From contig CATNEN010000008.1 of NCBI GenBank assembly GCA_950097015.1, positions 2,666,001 to 2,730,000 of the forward strand: a DNA stretch of 64,000 bases, given 5' to 3'. This DNA comes from Macrostomum hystrix (lineage: Eukaryota > Platyhelminthes > Macrostomidae). The position numbers and the translations under genes were made by a program. Below are positions 22,350-34,800 of this stretch, piece after piece (position 1 is the stretch's first letter; every line of letters starts with the position of its first letter). Under the pieces are notes generated by a model. It made no database searches and had not been told where the DNA came from. It saw nothing but the letters and a program-made list of their open reading frames with translations.

Positions 22350-22680
22350 TCACCCAAGTGAGGCAGGGGAGAGATGAGGCAGGGGAGAGATGAGGCAGGG
22401 GAGAGATGAGGCAGGGAGAGATGAGGCAGGGGAGAGATGAGGCAGGGGAGAGATGAGGCAGGGGAGAGATGAGGTAGGGGAGAGGTGAGGCAGGGGAGAG
22501 ATGAGGTAGGGGAGAGGTGAGGCAGGGGAGAGGTGAGGCAGGGGAGAGATGAGGCAGGGGAGAGATGAGGCAGGGGAGAGATGAGGCAGGGGAGAGATGA
22601 GGCAGGGGAGAGATGAGGCAGTGGAGAGATGAGGCAGGGGAGAGATGAGGCAGTTCAGAGATAAGATGAGACTGGGGAGA
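22350..22680. repeat. 16-bp polypurine minisatellite
   Basis: About 19 units of GAGGCAGGGGAGAGAT, nearly all purine on the plus strand. Confidence 0.93.
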
Positions 22681-24389
22681 GATAAGAAAGGGGAATCGTT
22701 TAAAGGCTTTTACCAATACGAGCACCAATGGCATATTGGTCCCACTCATATTAAGAACCCCGGATCCGCCACTGCCTAGAAACAACAAGAACCCAGAATC
22801 TAAAGGCCAGCCTAGATTGCGTGGAACAAAGCTATAAAAAATCCTTACAAATGACAAAGACAAAAGTCAAAGAGGTAAAAAATGGAATAGGTGGGTTTGC
22901 TAATACAAGCCCTCTAGAAAATAATAAGCAAAGCATATAAACTGTTCTCGTTTTATTTAAATTGTAGAAACAGGCTGCTTGCTTCGCTTGGCTTTAAAGA
23001 CTCGGGGCACATGTAAATATTCTTATTAGTTAATGAGTAATGCAATTTTAGAATATCATAATTTTCCGACAAGCCCACTGCACAGCGATAGGCTGCTATA
23101 GGACCACCAGTTAGGTGTGATACTGGCTAGACTAGCAATCCTTTTAATCACTGAATTATTAGATTTTGAAGCAGGTGAAGCACACACTGCCTAATCCGTT
23201 GCCAGAAAAGAACAGCAGCAGCAGCAGCAGTAGCAGGAATAGAAAAGAAGAGTTAGAAAATGGTGAAAGCCTACTGTCTCTAATACGATCTCGCAGTTTC
23301 AGACAAAAAGATCTTACGTTTGCTTCAAAATAAATACGACATTTAAAGTATATAAGACTTTGAAGCATAACAAGAACAAAAGAGAAAGTAAACAACAGTC
23401 ATAAGCAGTAGTTGTTATTGATAATAATGATTAATAATATGAAAGCGCAGCCGTTCTAAACATTGTTTTCTTGTTGCCAATTAGTTGCCTTCAATATCGA
23501 ACAAGCAAACATAAACAAGTATGCTAGAATGTTTAAGATGTAAATTTTCAGTGATTAACTTTAAGAAAATGTTTCGAGTTAGAACACTAGCCAGACTATT
23601 GCAAAAAACCCGGAGGTTGAGATGGCATTGATACATTGATACATTCTCAATGTTGCTGCTTATAAAAAGCAGAAAAAGCCCAGACTTATTTTTTCCAACT
23701 GACTTATTTTTAGACCAAGGGTACGTCGAATCTTTATTAATAAATCATTCCCAATAATTGAAACAAATAACAGAAAAACACTGAGAGAACAACTCCGCCG
23801 AAAGACGAACAAAGAAGCAACAGGAAAGACCTAACAAATATTTAGTTATTATGTGCAGTTTAAAAAAACTAAAAAAACTACGAAAAATGAAAAGCTTGGG
23901 AGGCAGTGAAATCAGACACAGTTAGTTTGTATTTTTAGATTTGTATTCCTAAAATTCTATGTACAAAACTGTTACAGAAATCTCAAAATAGAACACTCAC
24001 AGAAAAAGGAAAAAAACTAGAAACAAATAGTTTCTGAAAGCATTAACCCGTGAAAGAACCTCCTTTAGGTGGGATAAATATATATTTAGATAAGTGCTTA
24101 CGTAACAAAATCGGCATAAACATTTATTCAATGCTGATTTTACATTGGTTAAAGTTGCGACAAATGACTTCTGTACAGGCAAAGTGCTCAATCATTTATC
24201 ATACAGTCCGACTCTTTGTAATAAAAAATAACTATTTGTAGATAGAAGAAAAGCTTTGAAGTTGAAAAATAAAACAGCAACAACAGCAACTGCGAAGTAA
24301 AATGTTAGAAATAACAGCTAGAGAACAATAAAATAATGGATTGAAAGCAAAACTAGGAGGACGCGTACAAGACGGGGGAGAAGAGACGT

Positions 24390-24720
24390 GGAGAAGAAGA
24401 GAGACAGAGGGGAGAAACAGAGAGACGGGGGAGAAGCAGAGAGACGGGGGAGAAGGGGAGAGACGGGGAGAAGGGGAGAGACGGGGGAGAAGGAAAGAGA
24501 CGGGGGAGAAGGGGAGAGACGGGGGAGAAGGGGAGAGACGGGGGAGAAGGGGAGAGACGGGCGAGAAGGGGAGAGACGGGGGAGAAGGGGAGAGACGGGG
24601 GAGAAGGGGAGAGACGGGGGAGAAGGGGAGAGACGGGGGAGAAGGGGAGAGACGGGGGAGAAGGAAAGAGACGGGGGAGAAGGGGAGAGACGGGGGAGAA
24701 GGGGAGAGACGGGGGAGGAA
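24390..24720. repeat. 19-bp polypurine minisatellite
   Basis: About 17 units of GGGGGAGAAGGGGAGAGAC with a few AGGAAAGAG variants. All frames are open because pure AG sequence offers few stop codons; none is considered coding. Confidence 0.95.
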
Positions 24721-25388
24721 TGGGGAGGCGGGATAGAAAGTAACACGGGTAACAGATGCAGGTAATATTGTTACGAATAAGCATGTAGTATATTTACACA
24801 GATAGAGAAAGAGAAATAAGCCTGCTGCCTGCTTTAAAAAATATGAAATTGGAGAAAGTCCAATGGCAGCGAAATACATATCTAGGAGTGGGGTGTATGG
24901 GACAGCCTAACGGTATGCCCAGATAGCATGTTTACATACACATAAGGAGGAAAATGGACATACAGTTTATGTGTAATATATAGTAAAATCTTTTTATCAA
25001 GCAAAACCAGCAATGTAAATTAAAAAAGAGAGCAGCTAATAAAAAAACTATACTTATTGCAGTCACTTCTAGTAGTATAATAAGTAAATTAAATAAAGTT
25101 TCGCTTTTTATAACAGCAAACTAATGGCTTAATGATAAATATAGTTAGCGACAGAGGAGCGACTCCTTATAACAAGACTATACCGCGTAAAGAAAGATAA
25201 TCGGCAACTGCAGCCCTTTTTATATATAAAATTTGAACGAAAGGACACAAAGACGAGCCAGGTAGTTAAGTAGGTTATACAAGCTTTTTTCAATGATAAA
25301 GAAGCCGACAATATAAGAAGCGGAGCGCATGCGCTAAATGTACTACTTATTATTTAGTAAAAAACTAAAAGAGTAGTCATAAACGAAG

Positions 25389-25394
25389 TTTATT
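25389..25394 (-). terminator. Candidate poly(A) signal of the zinc-finger gene
   Basis: Minus-strand AATAAA about 290 bp beyond the stop codon at 25682. Confidence 0.45.
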
Positions 25395-25681
25395 TACAGG
25401 CGATTTTAAATATTTTAAATTCTGATTTCAAGTTTTAGTTTTTTTAATTGTTGAGTGATGCCATTTTACAAACTTTATATAATAATGAAATACATTTCAA
25501 AGAAACTGTACACAGCCCACCAGAGGACAGACAGCTGAAAGCAGACAGGCCTACAACAGTTAGTTTAAACAAGATAAAGAGTGTAATCGGGTGTGATTAG
25601 CAAAAGAGGAAAGAAAGCAAGTGAAAGCAAAGAAGGTTACAATGGTAGCTCAGTCAGCAATATCGGACAGCTGTGTTAGCG

Positions 25682-27931
25682 TCAGATCTCGCCATCGAAT
25701 GTGGCAACGTCGATATCCACCGAAGCGTTGGAGGCTAGCACAGAGTCTAGCAGGCTCAAATCTGGCGGGTCGACGCTGTTGCCAGCGGCGTTAGACAGCT
25801 CCGCCGACGAAGCTGACGAAGAGTCGACAGCGCGCAATAGGCAGCGCAGCAGATCCGGATCTTCGCCAATCTGATGATGCTGATGATGATGATGCTGCTG
25901 CTGCTGTTGCTGTTGAATGCGCTGACGCTGACGCCCTTGGCAGACTGGCAGGTGAGCATCCAGATGGGCCTTGCGACTGAACCGGTCGGGGCACAGGTGG
26001 CAGGCGTAGGGCCAGCACTGCTGTGGCTGGTGAGCAGCCAATTCGTGCCGCCGCAGATCGTTGGCCGATAACAGGCTGATGCCGCACTGCGGACAGGCGT
26101 AGGCCCGCTGATGCAGGCGACGATGTGCGTTGCAGCTGTTCTGGTAGAGGAATGCCCGGCCGCACAGGCCGCATTGGTAGGGCTTGGTCATGGCGGCCAG
26201 CTCTTTGTCACCGTGGCTGTAGTCCAGGTGCTTCTCTAATTCCCACTTTTGACGAAAAGAGGACCGACAGAAATCGCAGCTGAATGGAGTCTCACCTGGG
26301 CGAATTGCGGGATAAAGATTGCTATTGGCTCGCTAAATAGGTATATTTAGCACTGCTTTAGTGTATTTGTTTGTTTTAACTGCCGATAATCCTCAGCAAT
26401 GGGCTAATAATCCTCAGCATTCCATCACTGCCTGAGCTAATAATCCTCAGCATCCATCACTGCCTGAGCTAATAATCCTCAGCATCCATCACTGCCTGAG
26501 CTAATAATCCTCAGCATACCATCACTGCCTGAGCTAATAATCCTCAGCATCCATCACTGCCTGAGCTAATAATCCTCAGCATACCATCACTGCCTGAGCT
26601 AATAATCCTCAGCATCCATCACTGCCTGAGCTAATAATCCTCAGCATACCATCACTGCCTGAGCTAATTATCCTCAGCATTCCAAAAACAGACTTAATCG
26701 TGAATCTCTAGAAATTCTTTGCTAAAAGCATTTAATCAGAGCATATGCTGTTAAGCATTCACGTTTTTGTGCATTAATATCACAGCAAATGATAAATTGA
26801 TCTCACCTGAATGCAAGCGCAGGTGCTTCTTCAATGAAGAATTCGATGACAGACACTTGCCACAGTCCGGACAGACGACACTCTCGGCGCCCATGTGCTT
26901 ACGCCTGATGTGACTTTCCAGATTCTGGGATCGGCAAAAGCAGGTGCCGCATAGCGGGCAGCGAAACTGTTGCTCTTGGCCAGCAGCTGCTCCAGCTGAT
27001 GATGCAACAGCAGAACTGTAGCTGCTAGAATCTTCCTGCCTTTGCTGTTGAAGATGCGGAATCTGTTGCTGCTGCTGCTGATGGTGACGATACTGCAGGT
27101 AAGATTGGCGCTGCATATTGCGCAACTCTGCAGCCATCTGCTCATCGTCGACATCGTCAGCACCCGGCATTCCGTAGCACTCGCCGCTGCTAGATGGCGC
27201 TACAGCGACACTGCAGACTTCAGTGAGGACGGCGGAACAGTCCGAGAGAGTCGACAATGTGCCGCTGCCCACCTGTTGCCGATGCACCTGGATTGCAAGG
27301 AATTAGCAGCGAATGAGAAGAAGTCTGCGACTCCAGACTGAGGATCTGGGAAGATTGCGACTCCAGACTGAGTATCTGGGAAAGATTGCGACTCCAGACT
27401 GAGGATCTGGGAAGATTGAAATTCCAGACTGAGGATCTGGGAAGATTGAAATTCCAGACTGAGGATCTGGGAGGATTGTCACTAAAATAATGAGGATCTG
27501 GAAAAATTGTGACTACAGACTGAGGATCTAAGAACTTAGGGAAGATTGCGATTACAATCCAATGATATGGGACGATTCTGACTTTGACCCTAGCATTCAA
27601 GCAATTTTTAACTAGCTGAGAAGTTGTCTGGTCAGATCCTTACCTGGAGGTGTGCTAGCCAGGCGCAGGGAGTGTCAAAACTTAACCTGCATCGGCCGCA
27701 GGCCAATGAGGCCGGCCCGGACGCGCTCGGCGTTGATGTCGAATCGGAATCGGAGCAGCTGGACGAATCCGACGAGCTGGACATGGCCAGCAGGGCGAGG
27801 CAGCCGGGCTTCGAAGCTCCGGCTCCGTCGATGCCCTGATGCAGCTGATGAAGCAGCGGAGGCGGCGGAGGTGGCGGAGGCATCAAGCCCAGACGGACAA
27901 TGGGCGGCTCGCAGTCGTCATCAGTGTTCAT
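25682..27931 (-). CDS. C2H2 zinc-finger protein, seven fingers
   Basis: Probable nuclear DNA-binding transcription factor. Exons in transcript order: 27931-27644, 27287-26807, 26295-25682; phases close to 460 aa. The N-terminus has a proline run (about 18-25) and a serine/aspartate-rich stretch. Finger 1 (C78 to H98) is completed across the first splice junction. After a long polyQ linker come finger 2 (about 206-227, FRCPLCGTCF), finger 3 (about 235-255, VCPDCGKCL), finger 4 (about 263-284, completed across the second junction and preceded by the linker HSGETPF), finger 5 (about 298-318, YQCGLCGRAF), finger 6 (about 324-345) and finger 7 (about 355-375, last ligand a Cys). The tail is Q/H-rich and then acidic. 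The start at 27931 is the first ATG of the exon; an upstream 5' exon is not excluded. Only the linker between fingers 3 and 4 is TGEKP-like. No orthologue recognised. Confidence 0.88.
26395..26690. repeat. 32-34-bp minisatellite in zinc-finger intron 2
   Basis: About nine units with core GAGCTAATAATCCTCAGCAT followed by CCATCACTGCC or ACCATCACTGCC; the two lengths largely alternate. Confidence 0.93.
27325..27560. repeat. 30-bp minisatellite in zinc-finger intron 1
   Basis: About seven units with core CCAGACTGAGGATCTGGGAA, decaying toward the 3' side. Confidence 0.85.
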
Positions 27932-29059
27932 TTCTGTTCTATTGTCAACTTCCGTGAACTCAAAACTCAAAACCTTAACTTTCTAATCTGGTGTTCTTTT
28001 ACAAATAAAAAGGATTACTGGCGGGTGGGGAAAGGCGGAAACACAGTGAAAGACAGCTACAAGTCTGGATGGCGAATAGCTATGTATAAACTTTGCTGTT
28101 TGAAAGACACAAAGATTTCCTGTGTATATTTTTATTGTGAGTTCAAGACTTATATTGACATTGATGGGGGCCGACTATTATTTAAAAAAAACGGGCAGTA
28201 ATTCTTTTTTTCAGTCGGCTACATTCCGGGCTGCACAGCAACTGCCGTGGCTGCGCCTGCAAATTTGTATGGAATGGTGGGTTGCATGTCACGTCTCTGT
28301 AGATAAACTTCAGAAAGATGTAACAAAAAACTAGTAATTTAGTCAAAAAAGGTCTAGATATTCATTTGGCTAGAATTGACTTTATCTAATTTAACAGTAC
28401 ATAACATAAGGAAACAAAAGCTTTTATTATATCTAGTGTTACTAAAAAACTGCCTTTTAGATAAAAAAACAAACTTGCAATAAAAAGATTTCTGCTAAAA
28501 GCCAAAAGCATAGGATATAGAAATAATATAGATAGATTAAAATTCATAGTCTTATTGTACACCAAGAACTATTCCTTGTAGGCCAACTCATAAAAAAGTT
28601 GTTTAAGTGTATATGCCAATATGCTAATTTCCAAAGCAAAAATACATTTTAAGTAAAATTTATAAAATTTATAGATTTTTTTAAATGTACCATATATTTT
28701 ATTTCACCAAATTTTCACATTTTTTATACAATTAAACAGTCATATAAGTTGACTTACAACTTGGCACTTGCATATGCCAAGTATATAGCTATACTATATG
28801 TCTATACATGCCAGGTTGAAATGGTTTGTACACCAACTTCATTTGTGTTTAAATGCATGCAAAGTTTACACTAACAACCACTGAAGACTGAAATGTATAC
28901 CAAACTAGTTCAACATAGTTTGGAGCCACTTTCCAGACTATGGGGGCTAGGCATAGTAGCATATGGTGCTAGCGTTTCTAGCTTAGCATCGCTCTCATTT
29001 GAACTAAAAGTTTTAATATCCTCGCATATGTCTATGAACTTAGTGCTACAATGCCAATA

Positions 29060-29102
<43 letters not shown>

Positions 29103-31884
29103 CCTACAATTAAGAAATACATAGACAATACTAATAGAAAAAAACATTAGAGTAATTTACAGATATTTGCTACTTAACAAAATGATTGCTTTACTTATGG
29201 TTATGATTCCAATAATAATACCAGTTTACATAAGATTTTTAAGAGTTCAAAAGTAGAATGTTTCTTTAATATCATAACAAAATAGAAAACATATTAATTT
29301 TCTTTTTTTTAATCATTAGGTATTTTTCAACACTAATTACTTTTATTTTTAAAGAGTTTTTCTTTTTTTTATGACTGGCTTACTTTCTATAGTAACTTAT
29401 GTAGCTATAGCTATAATAAAGTAGGCCCCACAAAAGTATTTTGTTATATATCATGTTTCTGCTTTGTAGGATTTTTTATGGGCCATAAATAAATAGGCCT
29501 ATATTGTAATACTAATAACCAAGGTTTGTCAGAAATTAGAGTCCAGTCAGTCAGTCCTCTGTATTTAAAAAAGGACCCAATCAAGTTTCTTTATTATAGG
29601 TTTGACAGTGCAGATGCATTTATTATAGGAATTCATGCATAAAAATATTTTTATAAACAAAAAGGCAGAAACTAACTTAAAAATGAACACCTTATAATAA
29701 TAGCTACTTAATTTAATTAAACAATATGTCTATGCATAACCAAACCTATTCGGCTAGCTAATAAGCAATTACTAACTACCTTACAAAAATAATATCACGC
29801 TTTTGCTAGGCACCTAGATAAAAACTTAGTAGGCCTAACTTTGAAAGCAGAACAGCAAAAGATAAGACAACTGACAGGTAAAACGAATAAGAGTAACTTA
29901 CGCAATATGGCACAGAGAAGATTGCAAACGCACTTTTTCCCCTTTCACTGCTGATATATTCTGCTTCATTGCATCTCTATCTGCACATTACAATAAGGAC
30001 TATTCGATTTATTCTTGTTTTGAGAATCTGAAAAGAAACGTACAATTTAATTTGACCACAAACCGCTATACTCTATAAAACAAAATTGACAGTCTTTTGC
30101 TTTTATTTAGCTCTTTTGAATTTATTGCGTACATTGGCTTGCGTGAAAGTATTAAATTAAAAGTTTTTGGGTCCAAAATTGTAAGAAAAACGCAACTGCC
30201 ATTTTTTATGCTGATGCAAAATGCTACCCAAGTTGATTCTAGGGCGTTCTACAAACTTCATTTGGAAAATTCTTTCGGTCAAATTTTCTCTAGTGCAAAT
30301 TTAAATGTTTAATGAGACGAAAAGCAGCAAAGTAGAACAAACTGAAGCTAGGTTTTTCGTTCTCTACTGTTAGTAGCAAACTTCGGTCAAACGCAGATCG
30401 GTACAGAGTACAAAAGTGAATATGATAAGGTTGTTTTGGCTAGCCAAACCAGTATGTATTCTAGTATCTGTGGCTAATCTGTGGCTAAAGACAGCTTGAT
30501 GTCGTCATCTTTTGTACTCAAGCATGGTATTGTTAGGAAAGGAACATTTTTATTGTGTCAAATGCCACACATTTTTGCTCTTCCATGTTTTGGTTATAGT
30601 CCTACAGTAAAATAAGTCACTACCATCAAGGCTGTACAACCTATGAGACGAGTAAAAATCTCGGAGCTTGACAGATGAAGACTTTTCAACGTTTTCGTTA
30701 GCAACGAGGATTGGTTGCGACTGGCCAATTCTGGCTCCAGAACCCAGCAGCCAGGAACATCTGCGACCCTCACCTGACATGCAGCATCTAATGCAATCGT
30801 CCTGAGCATCGCGAGTTAGCCGCACATGGATTTATACGACTGATGAAATGGGGAAGACACTGATCTTTGGGCCGCTGAGATTTGTCGCAATGTCAACTTA
30901 GGGTACAGCACAGAGAAAGTCTCCGTTATGTGCCATGCACGTTGCGCTTTACAATGGAAGACATTATTGCCTAATTTTTTAAAAGGTACTCCTTTGTATT
31001 AATTTGTTCGCATAGCATGTAGGGTGTAATCAAAGGATGCAACAGACTCCTAAGCTTGAATATATAGAAGGGAAAAGTATTATCTTTAATTAAATAATAT
31101 TGCTGCTTGCCTTCAGCAGGTCTAATCTCCCGTAAGCCCTGAGACACGAATGACAGCTACTTCCGCCTTCACTATAGGGCTAAGTGCGAGTATGGTTGTG
31201 AGTTTACATTTAATTATTTTAATGAATGACAGGCGCTCGCTTAAAAAAACCTGTTTATATTTAGAATAGTTGTCAATCCAATTATAATACACTCAAACAT
31301 ACTAAAGATACATTTAGAACTGAGTATAGCGCTCGATGAGCGTTAATTAATGCTCATAGTATGTCACGTTTTCTTTCGCAGAATCAGCACGTTAATGCAT
31401 GCTGCTTGCACCTAAGATACAAATTGCATGAGCTCTATACTATACTCCGAGTGCCGAGGTCTGCCAGAATTGGAATATTATTTGCAGAAGTCAGTCTCTG
31501 ACGAATTAAGGCAATAGCGTGATTGCGTAGAGACTTGTCAATTGGGACAGAGATTGAACTGGCTGTGCTAGCAGTTCCGTGAAAGCAATTATTTCAGCTA
31601 ACCATATTCTGCTCGTGTGTAATAACCCCCGTATTTTTCTTCATTTTCATACGAGGTCGTGACCCGATCGAGAGTGGATCAGGTCATCAATATCTGATAC
31701 ATACAGCCTACTCAGGTCACAATGGATATCATGCACTGGGTGACCCCATGAAGTCATATTGCATGGAGCCAGCGATAGGATGTGAGACTTGATTTTTTTT
31801 CAGAACTAGATCTTTTGTTGCTTAGTTCACGACATATTATTTAGAAAATTCACTACTTTCCTACTATGAGGACTAAAATGGCAG
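27932..31884. other. AT-rich intergenic region upstream of the zinc-finger gene
   Basis: No exon could be supported. It includes a (TA)n microsatellite at about 29061-29100 and long AT-rich stretches. The minus-strand open frame at 30550-30825 has no recognisable domain. Promoter elements of the zinc-finger gene probably lie near 27932-28100, but none was identified. Confidence 0.55.
29061..29100. repeat. (TA)n microsatellite
   Basis: About 20 uninterrupted TA dinucleotides. Confidence 0.97.
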
Positions 31885-31886
31885 GA

Positions 31887-34800
31887 GACGACTACCAAAT
31901 GAGCAAGGCATGACTACCAAAGCTGCAAGGCGTGACTACCAAAGCTGCAAGGCGTGACTACTAAATGAGCAAGGCATGACTACCAAATGAGCAAGGCATG
32001 ACTACCAAAGCTGCAAGGCATGACTACCAAATGAGCAAGGCATGACTACCAAATGAGCAAGGCATGACTACCAAATGAGCAAGGCATGACTACCAAATGA
32101 GCAAGGCATGACTACCAAATGAGCAAGGCATGACTACCAAAGCTGCAAGGCATGACTACCAAATGAGCAAGGCATGACTACCAAATGAGCAAGGCATGAC
32201 TACCAAAGCTGCAAGGCATGACTACCAAATGAGCAAGGCATGACTACCAAATGAGCAAGGCATGACTACCAAAGCTGCAAGGCATGACTACCAAATGAGC
32301 AAGGCATGACTACCAAAGCTGCAAGGCATGACTACCAAAGCTGCAAGGCGTGACTACCAAAGCTGCAAGGCATGACTACCAAAGCTGCAAGGCGTGACTA
32401 CCAAAGCTGCAAGGCATGACTACCAAAGCTGCAAGGCATGACTACCAAAGCTGCAAGGCATGACTACCAAAGCTGCAAGGCATGACTACCAAAGCTGCAA
32501 GGCATGACTACCAAAGCTGCAAGGCATGACTACCAAAGCTGCAAGGCATGACTACCAAAGCTGCAAGGCATGACTACCAAAGCTGCAAGGCATGACTACC
32601 AAAGCTGCAAGGCATGACTACCAAAGCTGCAAGGCATGACTACCAAAGCTGCAAGGGTTGACTACCAAAGCTGCAAGGCATGACTACCAAAGCTGCAAGG
32701 CATGACTACCAAAGCTGCAAGGCATGACTACCAAAGCTGCAAGGCGTGACTACCAAAGCTGCAAGGCATGACTACCAAAGCTGCAAGGCATGACTACCAA
32801 AGCTGCAAGGCATGACTACCAAAGCTGCAAGGCATGACTACCAAAGCTGCAAGGCGTGACTACCAAAGCTGCAAGGCATGACTACCAAAGCTGCAAGGCG
32901 TGACTACCAAAGCTGCAAGGCATGACTACCAAAGCTGCAAGGCGTGACTACCAAAGCTGCAAGGCGTGACTACCAAAGCTGCAAGGCATGACTACCAAAG
33001 CTGCAAGGCGTGACTACCAAAGCTGCAAGGCATGACTACCAAAGCTGCAAGGCATGACTACCAAAGCTGCAAGGCATGACTACCAAAGCTGCAAGGCATG
33101 ACTACCAAAGCTGCAAGGCATGACTACCAAAGCTGCAAGGCGTGACTACCAAAGCTGCAAGGCATGACTACCAAAGCTGCAAGGCATGACTACCAAAGCT
33201 GCAAGGCGTGACTACCAAAGCTGCAAGGCATGACTACCAAAGCTGCAAGGCATGACTACCAAAGCTGCAAGGCATGACTACCAAAGCTGCAAGGCATGAC
33301 TACCAAAGCTGCAAGGCATGACTACCAAAGCTGCAAGGGTTGACTACCAAAGCTGCAAGGCATGACTACCAAAGCTGCAAGGCATGACTACCAAAGCTGC
33401 AAGGCATGACTACCAAAGCTGCAAGGCATGACTACCAAAGCTGCAAGGCATGACTACCAAAGCTGCAAGGCATGACTACCAAAGCTGCAAGGGTTGACTA
33501 CCAAAGCTGCAAGGCGTGACTACCAAAGCTGCAAGGCGTGACTACCAAAGCTGCAAGGCATGACTACCAAAGCTGCAAGGCGTGACTACCAAATCTGCAA
33601 GGCGTGACTACCAAAGCTGCAAGGCGTGACTACCAAAGCTGCAAGGCGTGACTACCAAATCTGCAAGGCGTGACTACCAAAGCTGCAAGGCATGACTACC
33701 AAAGCTGCAAGGCATGACTACCAAAGCTGCAAGGCGTGACTACCAAAGCTGCAAGGCATGACTACCAAAGCTGCAAGGCGTGACTACCAAAGCTGCAAGG
33801 CATGACTACCAAAGCTGCAAGGCATGACTACCAAAGCTGCAAGGCATGACTACCAAAGCTGCAAGGCGTGACTACCAAAGCTGCAAGGCATGACTACCAA
33901 AGCTGCAAGGCGTGACTACCAAAGCTGCAAGGCGTGACTACCAAAGCTGCAAGGCATGACTACCAAAGCTGCAAGGCATGACTACCAAAGCTGCAAGGCA
34001 TGACTACCAAAGCTGCAAGGCATGACTACCAAAGCTGCAAGGCGTGACTACAAAGCTGCAAGGCATGACTACCAAAGCTGCAAGGCGTGACTACCAAAGC
34101 TGCAAGGCATGACTACCAAAGCTGCAAGGCATGACTACCCAAAGCTGCAAGGCATGACTACCAAAGCTGCAAGGCATGACTACCAAAGCTGCAAGGCATG
34201 ACTACCAAAGCTGCAAGGCGTGACTACCAAAGCTGCAAGGCGTGACTACCAAAGCTGCAAGGCGTGACTACCAAAGCTGCAAGGCGTGACTACCAAAGCT
34301 GCAAGGCATGACTACCAAAGCTGCAAGGCGTGACTACCAAAGCTGCAAGGCGTGACTACCAAAGCTGCAAGGCGTGACTACCAAAGCTGCAAGGCGTGAC
34401 TACCAAAGCTGCAAGGCGTGACTACCAAAGCTGCAAGGCATGACTACCAAAGCTGCAAGGCGTGACTACCAAAGCTGCAAGGCGTGACTACCAAAGCTGC
34501 AAGGCGTGACTACCAAAGCTGCAAGGCGTGACTACCAAAGCTGCAAGGCGTGACTACCAAAGCTGCAAGGCATGACTACCAAAGCTGCAAGGCATGACTA
34601 CCAAAGCTGCAAGGCGTGACTACCAAAGCTGCAAGGCGTGACTACCAAAGCTGCAAGGCATGACTGCCAAAGCTGCAAGGCATGACTACCAAAGCTGCAA
34701 GGCATGACTACCAAAGCTGCAAGGCATGACTACCAAAGCTGCAAGGGTTGACTACCAAAGCTGCAAGGCATGACTACCAAAGCTGCAAGGCATGACTACC

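Larger units (their letters stand above)
19881..25388. other. Gene-poor region with polypurine tracts
   Basis: No exon is supported. 20340-20760 is purine-rich on the plus strand; the 206-residue minus-strand frame over it is proline/serine-rich only because of that bias. Two homopurine-type minisatellites (22350-22680, 24390-24720) are listed separately. The right end should contain the 3' UTR of the zinc-finger gene ending at 25682. Confidence 0.55.

Noticed and set aside
24232-24879. Several overlapping frames with PSPPSLPFS or GERRGRRGET repeats
   Set aside because: Polypurine array open in every frame.
30550-30825. 91-codon minus-strand frame in the AT-rich intergenic region
   Set aside because: Weak codon bias, no recognisable motif, no partner exon.
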